Below, in pieces: positions 35,366-47,745 of a stretch of DNA of 64,000 nt (its first letter is position 1; every line of letters begins with the position of its first letter). A program made the translations under genes and the position numbers. This DNA comes from Panorpa germanica (taxonomy: Eukaryota; Arthropoda; Insecta; Mecoptera; Panorpidae), in assembly GCA_963678705.1 (NCBI GenBank), contig OY783203.1:1302001-1366000 (forward strand), given 5' to 3'. The notes beneath the pieces were generated by a model. It made no database searches. It had not been told where the DNA came from and saw only the letters and a list, made by a program, of their open reading frames with translations.

Positions 35366-37560
35366 TTTACGAGAAATTATTGTTTTTTATATATTTTGAA
35401 ATGTTATTATTGAATGTGCATGTTATTATTACAACTCATACAGAGAATATTTTATGACAATTTTTATGACAATACATCAATATTTGTTTTATTTACAAAA
35501 GAAAGCCATCATAAAAATATGACAGAGTCAATATAACCCATGAGATACGACACTACAACGCTAATTACTCGATTAAGGATTATATTTAATAATTAGTTGA
35601 ATTTAACATTAATAAACCCAGAAATCGAACCCCCAAACACACAACAGTCCTTCGTCAAGTATCAAGTATTTAATATAATATTGATTTTATAATAAGTTAC
35701 GTCAATCAAAAATAATGATTAGAAATTTTCAAATTTAAAATCCAACCATTATTTTGTTGATAAAAGGAGTCAGCGTCGGAGTTAAATAAATTAAATTTAA
35801 GAGAAACTCCATATCTGTAAAACTATGGTCGTCAATCGTCATTTTTATGAACATAGAAATAATTATTAATAAATATTCTTCATTGTATTAGTTCACTAAT
35901 TCAGTCAAAGCAATACACTTAAGGCCGCCTAAATTGTCAAAATATTCTTACGTTTGTCTGGTATTTCTGATGTTGAGTCCTATCACTGATGACCTACAAT
36001 GTTGAGAGTATTAATGATGTCATGACACCGGACTGCATCATAAGTTTTATGATTACAAACACATAATTAAATAATTATGACAACAATCTTGTAAGCCTGT
36101 GTCAATCTTAAATGCTCTGGACTACAGTACCGTCTGATAATATTTAAAAAGATTTATTAATGAATCTAATTTATACTCGTATTTATAAATTATGCATTAC
36201 AAATATTTATAAATGTATATATTGTTTTTAGTACGATCAAAAGTTGATATACCCAAAGTTGAAATGTTTCGAGTTCGTGCTGACAGCCCTAGATATATTT
36301 GGGGTGGGTTTACCATCGCCCGTTGTGGTCTAATTATGAAAAAAGCGACACGTGCAAAAGCAATATGTCTCTTTTAGCACATCCCTTCATAAAGTTAATG
36401 TTGACAAAAAAAAAACAGAGGGTCCAAAAAAGAAATGCTGCAAATACGAGTATGTGTGCTTGTTGGTTTCTATAGAAAAGTTTGTAAAAGCAACCCAAGT
36501 ATTTAAACATGTTTCACAATATTTTGGCGTTAATAATACGCCCTTTGTAAATACGTTCCATTTGACAAGATACAACAATTTCAAAATCGTATTCAAATTC
36601 ACATACGACATTGTATACAAGTATCAGAGCATCTGTGTATCTGTGTATACGTGTGTATGCGTTTGTATACAAAACATAATATAGATTTATCATCATTGAA
36701 TTTAATATTCCATTTTGTAATGTTATTTAGGCAGCGAAACGTATGATCGTAATATTCAAATGAATGTTATCAATAACTGACGGCGCTTAAACGCGACACT
36801 GGGTGACCCGAAACAAACGGATTATTTCACTAAATATTTAAAAAAAATGTATTGCTATTAGAGCCTTTTAACATTATTTTATAACAAGATAATTGTCTTA
36901 TAACAAGGGATCAAGAGATCAAGTTTCTACTTTTTGGGTGTCCACCAAGATAGTGTTATAAGACTTCTCCTATATTTGTGCAGATGATACCGCTAGTCTG
37001 GCACTACACAAAAAACCAATTATTGCTTCCGCAATATTCTGGCAACACTTGCTACAGATTCAGAAATTTTTAAAAGGTTGAAGGATTAAAGAAAACGAAA
37101 CAAAATCCGTTTACATTCTGGAAAAATACCTGCTCGCCTTTTCTAATTAATAGAATTAATATTATATTATATTATTTATAATTCGTATTAACAGAAAATA
37201 AATTACTTACATTTCTTCTACATGTGAAATCTGCATTAAAAGAAACATGTTTTGAGTCCGATTTCAGTCCGATTTGAGTCCGATTTGAATATGAAATCAA
37301 ATTAAAATGTTTTACAGCGTCAGTCTCGTTATTTAACAGCCGCACCTCGTATGTGCTTCTATGTGTAGAGTAAAATGATGAGGTCGTATAATAATAACAT
37401 TTCTTACTTTAAAAAAAAAGTTTATTATAAAAATTATTTTTCAATAATACTAATTTCCTTAGCAAAATTATTCAAAAAAAAAAAAAATATATTCCATGAA
37501 AAAAAAGGTAAAAAAAAATAAATTAGAAATCTACATATGCTTAGAAAATAAAAACAATAT
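35366..37560. other. Intergenic stretch
   Basis: No supported gene. A degenerate B-box-like TCGAACCCCC (about 35628-35637) and a SINE tail (about 35970-36030) are present. A GT-rich alternating tract lies near 36630-36665. The 110-codon frame at 36352-36684 starts without ATG and shows no domain. Confidence 0.5.
35965..36035 (-). mobile_element. SINE-like tail fragment
   Basis: GAGTCCTATCACTGATGACC followed by TACAATGTTGAGAGTATT is close to CATCCTATCACCGATGATCG and CAATGTTGGCAGTTTT at about 21278-21320 and to the tails of the two longer copies. Confidence 0.4.
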
Positions 37561-39909
37561 TTATACAATATTGAATAACGCTTTCAAGTCAAAAGTCCTT
37601 GGAGGTATGAAGGCTACATTCTTAAACTTCCCAGATGAAAACTTCTTGTATATAGCATTTAAGGGCATCTTATTGGAGTCCTGATATATATTATCTAACT
37701 TCATTATAATGGGAGACAGTCTAAATAGCGAGTATTCAGTCTTCAACTGCAGGCTGTATTAAGAAAAAATAATTAAAAAAGAGCAAGTTAAGTATAATTG
37801 GTTCATTTAGCGATATCCTTTAATATTAGCTACATATAGTTCAAATTATGAAATTTCGGCAGTGTTTCATGCATGAAACACTGCAAAGTTCTGTGATATA
37901 AATTTACGATACTATAAAAAAGCACTGTCTCACTAATTTTTGTATAATGTTTGTAGGAACGAATCTGAGGCAAAAGTTACAAATTAGAGGCCTCAGACTC
38001 TTCGTCTGAATTACATTTTCCTTCTACAATAATTGAAATACATTTGATGTTAAACAATAAAATCACCTTTTAGGCCAAATTACTTTTTCAGATAAGGTGT
38101 ACCTCGCTAATGCAATACATGACGCCGCTACCTGCGATGGTGGGTAGGTTAGGAATTTTTCAATCTTCAGCAACATGAGTTCAGAAAAGAAAAGCGACAG
38201 AAAACCTTCCTTTTCTTTAACCACATCCGGGTCACTATATAATTCCATAAATGTCATAGTTGTTGGCGACGATAGGTTAAATTGTATGGCTTTTAAAATC
38301 AGTTGTTCCATTTCTCGGAATTGTCCAATTGTATACAAATCATTAGTTATATAAATAAATTCCTCAATTGGTGGAGTCACATGTTCAACATATTTCTGCG
38401 CAATTAAAAGCGCGACAGTCCCGACCAGCTGCAGAATTTCTTTTTCCTAAAGCAATTAAACACACAAGTAGGTTTACAGTTCTATGATGTTGCCCATATT
38501 TATATAAACGGTAATGACACTTCATAAAGTATTCATCTCATAGGAAAGTGTCAGTGTTACAAACACTGGCAGAGACTTCATTACTTAATGAAGGTAAAAT
38601 ACTCGTAGATATAAAATAGAATATATTCGTTCATGGTTGAAAGGGTGTGTACTTACCACGTTCATCAACGAAAGGGTTTTGTCCAGGAGTAAAACAGTTA
38701 CATGCAGAGTGTTATTGTTAGTGCAATATTTGTTGGCAACGGCGACAAGCCAGTCTACGAGGGTGCTTCGCATTTTAAATGTTATTAGTTTCTGATCAAT
38801 AATAAAATTGGGATGAGGTCTGTTAGATTTTTCAATGTCGCGCAAGTAGTTATTAATATCCTGTAATAGAAAGGAAAATGAATGGTGCAAATAGAGCATA
38901 CTTGAAATTACACTTAATATATTGCGAAATATGTATTGTGGCAAAAAACTGCAGTTTCAAAGACATGCTACTTTTAAGTTAAAGAAGACATACCTCTTGA
39001 TACTCTTTCACGTAAAATACATCTTCCATACGTTTCAACGCATCGGCCATCTCAGCACATGAATTGGTGGGCATCATTGTCTTATTTAGGTAAAGATTAA
39101 TCGTATTCTACAATTATAAATTACAAATATTATTTTAACTTATCAATCATACAGCTAACTTGATAGTTTGTAACTCAAACTGCTGAAGTAACAATATTTT
39201 ATAAATAAGTTGGGAATTTGTTGGTTTAGTTAGGTAGTAGTAAGATAGAAGTAAACAAGACTCCAGTACTCCTGGATATTGATATGTATATTGCATAAAA
39301 TGAAACCTGTGAAGACAAGTTAAAACCTAAGAATCGATAAAATTATCAATTTGCAAAGTACGAAAGCTGGGCTCACATGTTAAAAACAGTTAAGATTCGT
39401 TTTGTTATATTAGGTAAATTGCGTAAATTTAACGGACGGTCTATCTCCTTACATTTTACCAACTAATTTCATTTCCTGTTTAAAATGTACAAATGTACGT
39501 TGTGTGTTACCGTGTGCATTAACTGTTTTTGTCATATTAATGTATGTTGTCAAATTATCGAACCAGAAACGAATCCATTCTAATGCCGTGTGAACTGCCA
39601 CATTTTCAGGTCTATTTTAGGAACATATTTTCTTCGCTAAGAGATGCAATACTGTTCTTAAGAGGTAGTAATGCTTACTTGAATAATTTTAGAGAATGAA
39701 ATTCTTACTTTGGGTTCTGCTTTGGTATCGGTAAGTATTCCCTTATTAGCGAACATTCCATTTATACTCGTATTTGACTCGGTGTTACTTTGTGCTGCTG
39801 AGGTTGATTGTCGGTTCATCGCTGCGAGCAGAGCTTTCCTCATTTGGGCATTTGAGCCGTTATAGTAGTTCTCTTTGTCTTCGTGGTTAATTGGTAGGTT
39901 CTCCATCAT
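37561..39909 (-). CDS. Divergent A/B-type mitotic cyclin
   Basis: Exons on the minus strand: 39909-39709, 39107-38994, 38860-38657, 38446-38067 and 37753-37561, giving 363 residues. Mitotic cyclins activate CDK1/2 and are destroyed by the APC/C. The N-terminus has a KEN box and RKALLAAMN, a perfect RxxLxxxxN D-box. The first cyclin fold starts at DINNYLRDIEKSNRP and includes MRSTLVDWLV; LIAQKYVEHVTPP and REMEQLILKA keep the lysine and glutamate that contact the CDK. The second fold contains FFSELMLLKIEKFLTYPPSQ and ends with LNAIYKKFSSGKFKNVAFIP. The PPSQVAASCIALARYTL segment is most like cyclin A. At 363 residues it is shorter than usual A or B cyclins because of a short N-terminus. An untranslated exon may lie at about 40156-40240 (donor CAAG|GTAATT). 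Either ATG at 39909 or 39906 can start it. Confidence 0.88.
37859..37884. repeat. 26-bp perfect palindrome
   Basis: GCAGTGTTTCATG followed directly by CATGAAACACTGC, with no spacer, in the last intron of the cyclin gene. Confidence 0.95.
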
Positions 39910-40249
39910 TAATAAATATACTTGTCGGAGATTCTTAAACAAAATCAAATAATTCATTTACCAATTATGATTATTTTAGAAATCTAGTTTTCTAATCAAT
40001 TTATATTACAACTAGAAAGGAAACTACAACGTTAATAACGTTGCAAACGAAGCAAAAAAAAAAATGAAAATGTAACGTTTTGTGAAACGTTTTGCTTAAA
40101 TCTAACAAGACAAACTTAACTGTTTAATTAGCAAAGCTTTAAAATTAAAAATTACCTTGTATGATATTGATAAAGGACTTCGATTGGTCTTGATAGATGG
40201 GAGTTGAAGGCACAATGTGGTGTAGCAAATACAACCAAGAAATCTATAT

Positions 40250-42440
40250 GTAATATATAATTAAATATAAGTAAAAATATTTAAGTAAAATAATTAAGTT
40301 ATATTTGAGTTAAAGGTTCGATATAGTTTTATAACATTATTTATATTTAATTTAAAATGTTATAAAATATTATATACTATTAATAAATAAAATAGAAAAT
40401 TTAGTATTATATACTTACATAAAATATAGTATTATAAATAAAAAATATAGTAAATATTAAGCAAAATTAAAAGCTCTGCTTTATGTGAATCGCTTTAGTC
40501 AATTAACAGTTTTAAACAAATGAATAAATCTGAATGATTTAACAATCTGAAACAAAAAAATATTTTGATCATAATCAATTAAAATATCAATTTACCTACT
40601 TAAGACAAAATGTGAATATTTCACAAAATAATAAAGAAAATTATTTTATAAAACCTAATATACAGGTGTACTTATGTAGCATACCAAAAAATATATTTCA
40701 GTTTAAACTATATTTTACATTAAGAAACATTTAATTTTTACTTCAATGTTACCGATATGTGGAACATTCATAAAATTTGTAGTTATATAAAATGTTATTA
40801 TTGATTTTAATAATTGGTACTCACGTTATCAAAGTTGGATACGTTTCTGATAATAATCACAAGTCTTGACTTTGCACAGCTTTCGGTAATACTGCGAGCT
40901 GGACAGAATTACTTAACGAGCTGCTGTTGTTTTTCTAATGTGTTGATTTAAATGAAGATCAAGAAATTAAAAAACAAAATAATGTCGATTAGTAAAATAA
41001 TATCCCAATATAAAATATCGAACAGGGCTATGAGAAATGACATCACAATATGTCAATTAAATCTTCTAACTTATTTTACAACTATTTGTAACAATAAGTG
41101 ATACGAAATATACTAATCAGTCTCTAATTCATCTACTCGGTAACTGTTTGAATGGAAGCATATAACATTTATGTAGTTGATATGTAAAATACAGATAATA
41201 CCGTTACTTCTACCGGTCCGGGAAATATGCTAATGGTGCAATTGCATCGAGTGCTAAATAAAGGGGTCTAACCGATAAGAAATTAGGACATTTCATTGAC
41301 TTCGCGTGGAAACTAAAAAAATGAGAAAAGAACCCCCTATTGATTAGGCCACAGGTCCCAAGTAGTCCGGTACGGCACTGTTTGAGATAGTACTTTACAT
41401 TAAACACAGTTATTTAGTATTTACGTATAATTTTGATAAGTATTATAACAAAAAATATAAATCAAGAAATAACTCAATTTCGTAATTTTGTTCGAAAGGA
41501 TCTTCCTAAAATGAACTGTTCAATTATACTCGTATTCTTCAAGACACCCTTCAAATACGTGTAAATGTTGCAGATGCGGGTCAATTAGTCATCCTGCCAT
41601 CATCGTTTGAAGGAAGTCTAAGGTACCAGTAAGTATATGGTGTACGGACTACGGAAAGAATTAGGATTCTATTACTTACGTGACAGGAACAGGGACAGGC
41701 TACACTTTGTTATTTCTTTGTAAGTTTCAGATCTAATCCTTTGTGAATGAAAATGACAGAACACGTTTCACCAGAGGATTACTGTTGGACTGTTCCTTAT
41801 CGTTTTGAAAAACACTTGAATGATGCTACACGCGGTTGTGATAATTGCTGACATATAAAAAAGATGAACTGTTGTTTGTTTTAAAACAAAATACACTAGT
41901 AGACTTGATTTGAGTCAAATGAAAGGTATTGAAAGGTCTAAAATGCAAATTTTATTTTTAAATATTCTTGTTTGGTATTAAAATAACGTAACATGAAATG
42001 GATTTTATATAAATTTGTGAATATACATATTCTATTATCTCTAGAAAATTTTCAGGCTGCGACAAGGCAATCACTTTTTGTTATCGCAAATATCGTTTTA
42101 TGGAGTGCAAATTTGACATATTCAAAAATATTGATTAGCTGAAAATGATATAGAAGATGACAGGAAAAAACGAAGAATCCATTGGGAATATGAAGTAAAT
42201 ATACATTTGTAATTTCAAATTCAAAAAGATTGCTTCTTAATGTGTGCTAAGCTCTTCGACTATTTAACCAAATCTACTCCTTCATTATAAGATCAACGTA
42301 AAGGTAGAAGTGAGGAGTTATTTTGATTAAAATGAATTAATTTGCTAACCATTCCCATTAACTTTTCTGTTTGATTAGGTTTTCCCCAGGCTCTCTATTG
42401 AAACCGAAAGAACACAGTACTTCTTTAGCGGAAGAGGGGA
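40250..42440. other. Intergenic stretch upstream of the cyclin
   Basis: AT-rich without splice-supported genes. A short frame around 42155-42190 (DDRKKRRIHWEYEV) is reminiscent of transposase fragments but is too short to assign. Confidence 0.4.
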
Positions 42441-42590
42441 TCTTTAATATCGTGTTCCAGAAGCTCCAAAATGTTAGGACCGGCTCGAATTATATTTCTA
42501 TGGATACCAGGACACGTGGCAAAGGTGGAAATGAAATGGCAGATAAATTAGAAAAGGAAACAAGTATTGATGTGAGTTTATTGACTTGAA
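42440..42590 (+). pseudogene. LINE RNase H remnant, frameshifted
   Basis: RIIFLWIPGHVA (42486-42521) in one frame continues as KGGNEMADKLEKETSID in another frame from 42521. Together they match the conserved W-I-P-G-H ... G-N-E-x-A-D segment of the RNase H domain of non-LTR retrotransposons. The single-base shift marks it as dead. Confidence 0.7.
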
Positions 42591-42743
42591 ATTTATCTTG
42601 AATTATTTGAAACATATTTTTAATGAAAACGCATATTTGAACTAAGAGATTGTATCTGCATTGTAAATATCATTCACTCCTGTATAAGATTAACATATTA
42701 CATAACTACGAGAAAGAAAATTCAATAAAGATGTATAATTTTT

Positions 42744-42945
42744 TTTTCACCGACAACATCCTACTATGTTCGCTGATTTTGTGATGTCATGATCTCATAT
42801 ATGTGAGCTATATCTAATTAATAACAACTGATAATTCGACAACAACACAGCCCAGCTCTGGTCCGGGGATCGAACCCGAAGACAGCAGTCAGCGTCAAGC
42901 ATCGGTGCTCCCGCCCTCCGTGTCGTCCCTGTGACGTACAGTAAG
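42744..42945 (-). mobile_element. tRNA-headed SINE-like element, copy 2
   Basis: On the minus strand a B box GGGTTCGATCC (about 42868-42880) is preceded by TGCTGTCTTC and followed by CCGGACCAGAGCTGGGCTG and, further on, GCGAACATAGTAGGATGTTG. The same head-tail order and spacing occur at 4770-4990. Confidence 0.55.
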
Positions 42946-45900
42946 TTAAATATAATACACGAACAAACTGTTTCATTTTGACTGTAGATGTTAAAGTTGT
43001 AAGTGAGAAGAAAAAGTTCATCCGTTCCGTGTTCAATTCAAATACAAATACATGCACGTGTGTATGTGTGGAGGATGCCGGACGGTAATTCCCGGGAAAT
43101 CACATTGATTTTTGTTCCCGTTTCCCGGAAAAATGCAATAATTCCCGAGAGAGAACAAATTGAAAGAAACACATCGTGTTGTTAGATTATCTCTAAATAA
43201 ATAAAGATAATCAATCAAATTTTATCCGTATATTATATGAAGGGTAAAAACATTTCAAAGTTTCAAAAATAAGAAATCATACCCACGCCACAAGACCCCC
43301 AATCTACAGACAAGATTCTACAAATTTTCATTATTTACATTAAATAAAATTTAAAAAAATTCCCGTTAAACAAAAAATATGAACTCTATGTAATATTTTT
43401 TACCTAAATTTACGTTTTAGAATTTACCGATGTTTAACATAATATTGTTACAATTATTATCATTATTATTAACATAATATTGTTATAAAACATTATTTAG
43501 TTTTGCATAAAAAGCTTTATTAGCATCAAGCAACATATAATTATGTTGAAAGATATCTATTCTTAATTAATGTTACATAATATAAACCGTAATATGTTAT
43601 TTTTACGTTAAATACACGTTAAGAGGGTATTCTTTTAAAATATATACCACATTTTATCAAGTCGGTTGTCACCACCAATTTAATGAAAAAGAAAAATACT
43701 AAAATAACATGTCGCCGAGTCATTTTAGTTCACAGTTGAACTTTATAATAGAGGTGGAGGTACATACGCTTATAGAGTCAGCGAGTAATTTTAGTTCATT
43801 GAAGATCCACACACGTGTAGGGGCGGTAAAAAGCGACTTGGTATGGTTGGAAAAATTTAATACTGGGTGATGTTACCTGAAAAGAACGATACACAGTGTT
43901 GAGTAGTATATTCATAAATATTAAATTAGATGAAATAAACCGTTCATTTCATGATCAGGTGTACTGATGCGACCATACTCAAAAGTCGTCAGTGTGAGAC
44001 CGCTCCAAACTGCATGAAACCTACGGCAGAATGAAATAACCACTACTGTCTGTCCTATCGATTTATTAAAGCGGATTATAGCCGAACCGACTGAAATAAT
44101 TCCTATGGTTGTATCTTTTATGTGTATAAGTCTTGTTAAGAGTTCTTGTTGTTGCGAATCTTTGTTTGAGAGTAAGGTGACTATTCTCCCCCAATTTCGG
44201 TGACAGTCCTCGAAACAAAACTTTTGTTTTTTCTAAAGTGTTATTCCCACTTACTGATTCATTTTAAGTTTTACATTTCATTTAATTTTTCATAACCTGA
44301 CTTATTCAAGAATTCATCTTACTTATGCAAGATTGTGGGTTATGAAGAACTTTGTAGATAAAGAAGAATAATGTACTGTCAAGTTTTTGTTTGACAAAGT
44401 TTAGAGTTTCTTCTAAAAGAAACTTTAATAAATTCTTAATAAAAATTGAACTAAAAGAAGTAGGTGGAAATGATACTTTAGGTTTGTCCCCAATATTTTT
44501 CCCGGTTCTATATTTCTATCTCACAGTCATAGAGTAATGAATATAACATGAAGGGAGTCACAATTTTACCAGTATATTAAATTTCTGCAAACTCACTAAA
44601 GTAAGGAACAGAAAGTGTAAACTGTTATCAGTCGCTGCCATCTCTAGCTCAAAATCTACTGGACCGACTCTTTTTTTACATAAATTCCGAGGTAACGCTG
44701 TCGAGTTTTTTTAAATTTTTTAATTTTAACGTATTTTACTATAACAAAGTTTCTGATTTTTTTCATGAAAAATCGGTAGTGCTGTAAAAAATTTAAAAAT
44801 CAATAAAAAGAAAAAACTCAACCGTGTTACCTGCAGAAACTTATCAACTAATGAAATCATTTTGGATTTTCGACTTCAGAAAATCCAGTGATGAGTTATG
44901 AGTGGCACCGCAATATTACTTTTTTTTGTAGCGTCTGCGAAGATTTGCTGTCAATGCCTCATTTCTTGATATTTACATATGTAAATTTCACAAAGTATTC
45001 TTCAAATGATATTTTATCATGTAGTAATTATAGAAATAATTATATATTAACTGTGTTGTCAAAAAACATTATCGAAAATATGCTTTTTTTATCGTTTAGA
45101 CAACGCTGAATATTAATGCCTGTCGCATACTGCAAGTGTATTTAAGCGAATCGGACGTATACGTGCTACTACGCTTTACTCAATGTCGCGCCATGATATA
45201 TATAAGCTGCATCTAAAAGTTACTTGCAGTCAGACAATATGTTAGCGCACAGAACGCTGTGGAAACTCGTATAGATGCAGTGTTTTCATTTATAATCAAC
45301 ATTGTTTATGAAACTGCATTGTTATGATGCTATAAATTTACATATAACTTTTCCCGGTGTTAAGTATGGGTGTTGGGATCTTGTACCACGTGTACAGACG
45401 GCACGTGTACGACGTATACGCCAAAAGCTATAAACCAGTAGAACCGATCAATAAGAAAACGTGCGGAACATCTGAACATCTGAACATCTCAGCATGACTT
45501 CACTTCCATTCGCAAATTGCATTACGAAGGGGAAATTACATTTATGTCCCCGCCTTCGTAAAGTCTAGTTAAGCTTAAAAGCTTCATTTGAATGACAATT
45601 ATAAGCACGACCTCCTCCTAGATGGTTCGCTGAGCTTTGTACTAAACGTATAGCATGTTGGAATGGTGAATATAATAATAATACTTTAAATGTGGTATAT
45701 TTTATTATTAATAATAATTTTATTATATTTTCACACTACGTTATTAGAATCCGTCTCATGGTAGCGTTGCGGACCTGTGGATGCTTCCTTTTAGAGAAAG
45801 CATAGATATTACTCATACTATTTATTTAGTAATTTTTTAATTATATGTAATCTTAAACGTTCTTGTTAAACCTTAATAATTCTAAGATGAAATAAACCCC

Positions 45901-47654
45901 CAGTCCCACCCACTCCTTGTCTAGTTTTGCGAACCCCCGCTCGCTTGGTGGAAAGTCTCACATTTTCAATTAATAAAAAATAATTGTTGTGTAAATTTAG
46001 GGTATAGTAATTTTTCAGTTTTTACAGAAATTACCCCTTTTTAGCTCTCACGGAAATTTTTGGAAACACTATCGTCTAATATTTACTATTTTTGATATTT
46101 TGAATTACATGCGATGTCCCAAAACTTCTGACCTTTGTCACAATGGATGGTACCTAACATTAGATTCAAATATTAAATTAAAGCGAAAAGGAAATATTAA
46201 AACAGTAAGTGAGAATGAGGTTTTACATAAAAAATAATTTAAATTCAATTATTACCAAAAATGTATTTTAAATTTGTAAATATAAATACATCAAGAAATA
46301 TTTCTATTTGAAGATAAAATAAAAAAATAATTTTATTTCCATTAGTATGATTGATGTTCATTCGGGATTGAATATAAATATTTTTATTTTATTACAGGAG
46401 TTATAAAATTCCTTGTAACTTGAAGGGTTCTGTTCTTAACATTATTCGGAATACGATCGCGACTCCAACACCGACGCCGACGCCGACGCCGACGTCGACG
46501 TATTGAGAATAAAATAATCAAAATGTATAAATTCCTGACATCACAAGATTCTGATTTCCTCGTTTCAAATGTTTATTTTACAATACATGAAACGATATAT
46601 TTGAAAAACACGAACTCTAAAAACAATTTGTGCCTCTTGATCCTATTTGAAACCCGTTACTTCAGATAACGAGCCTACGGCCCACGGCCCCCAACCCACG
46701 ACCCATAACGCAATACTTCTTTTTGAACTTTGAAATCTTCAATTCCTTGTACTTTCACTTTCTCCCCAGATAAATCTATTGCAAGTTATTTTTACCTCAA
46801 AACATCAAACGTCTTCATAATAACCGTTTATTAATATCTCATCAAATCAAGTATAGAAATTAGGTTGTTGCTTCGACTACGACCAAGCTATTTGCTATCG
46901 ATTAGGGCTGCTGCTCCACTTACACCACAATATAATTAGAGTACAAATATGAAACGTTCGGTTTTATTATTGGGAGAACTCTGAAAAGTTAGGACAAAAT
47001 TTGTTCCAAAAACTAACAGTAACAAAAACATAAGTGTTCTATTGACCATATAAACACTATATACCATCCAGCGTTTCATACACAATCTCCACAATAAGCA
47101 AATAGAATCTCCCGTTTCCGGTTCAAAATGTAAAGTGCCGGAAATGTAATTAAAAATAATGAAAGTAGGTAAATGAATAGGACATCGATGATATTCAAAA
47201 ATCTGTTTTTATTTTATTATTTATTAAATCACAATTGTTTAAAAAAACAACAAAAGATAAGAATTCGTATCTCGATGACCCTTTCCAACGCACAGCAGTT
47301 TTTTGGTTCAAAGTATTAGTATTGTACAATTGTTTGGCAAAAAACAGTAATTTTTGAATACTTCTTACAGGACTGGTTTCGCTTGATTAACAAGCTATTT
47401 GCTCATTGTTTGTTGTTTATAAATTATTTTTTATCAGATATTTAGATTTGAACATAGTTGATAAAAAATATTACATTCAGTTAAAAATAATTTAATGATT
47501 TAAAGATAATGGCTTTTGTGGAAATTGGTAATTTATATAAATCTCTTATTACATGTTCTAAATATATAATCTTAAAACTTCTGTGCTTTAATTATTTCAA
47601 AACGTATCTTTTACATAAATTAGTATATTTCAGTGTCATAAATTGTTCTTTCAG
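42946..47654. other. Intergenic stretch
   Basis: No supported coding gene. Contents: clustered TTCCCGGGAA/TTCCCGGAA motifs (about 43087-43150), two copies of AGTNATTTTAGTTCA (about 43717 and 43785), a TATA-plus-initiator arrangement at 45195-45235, another SINE tail piece (about 45605-45635), and a CGACGC hexamer run at about 46468-46500. Confidence 0.45.
45195..45241 (+). promoter_or_regulatory. Candidate TATA/initiator core promoter
   Basis: TATATAAG at 45199 lies 33 nt before the A of an initiator-like GTCAGAC (45229-45235). An ATG follows at 45239 and opens a frame of only 11 codons that reaches GTATAG. I cannot connect it to a downstream exon, so it may be a promoter of an unseen gene, of a mobile element, or coincidental. 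Confidence 0.2.
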
Positions 47655-47745
47655 GCGTAGATCGTCATTACACACTCTCGGTCTAAGTCTATCGAAAAAA
47701 CAAATTACCACCGATTAAAATAGAAGTCCATTCATCCGGCGAAAC
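47655..47745 (+). other. 5' UTR of MFSD12-like gene
   Basis: A good acceptor (TTCTTTCAG at 47654) precedes 91 nt without another ATG in frame before the start at 47746, so the first coding exon probably begins here. Confidence 0.4.

Noticed and set aside
36352-36684. 110-codon frame near a GT-rich repeat
   Set aside because: No ATG at the start, low-complexity end, no recognisable domain.
42859-42885. tRNA gene on the minus strand
   Set aside because: Has a perfect B box but no tRNA cloverleaf around it; fits a SINE head instead.
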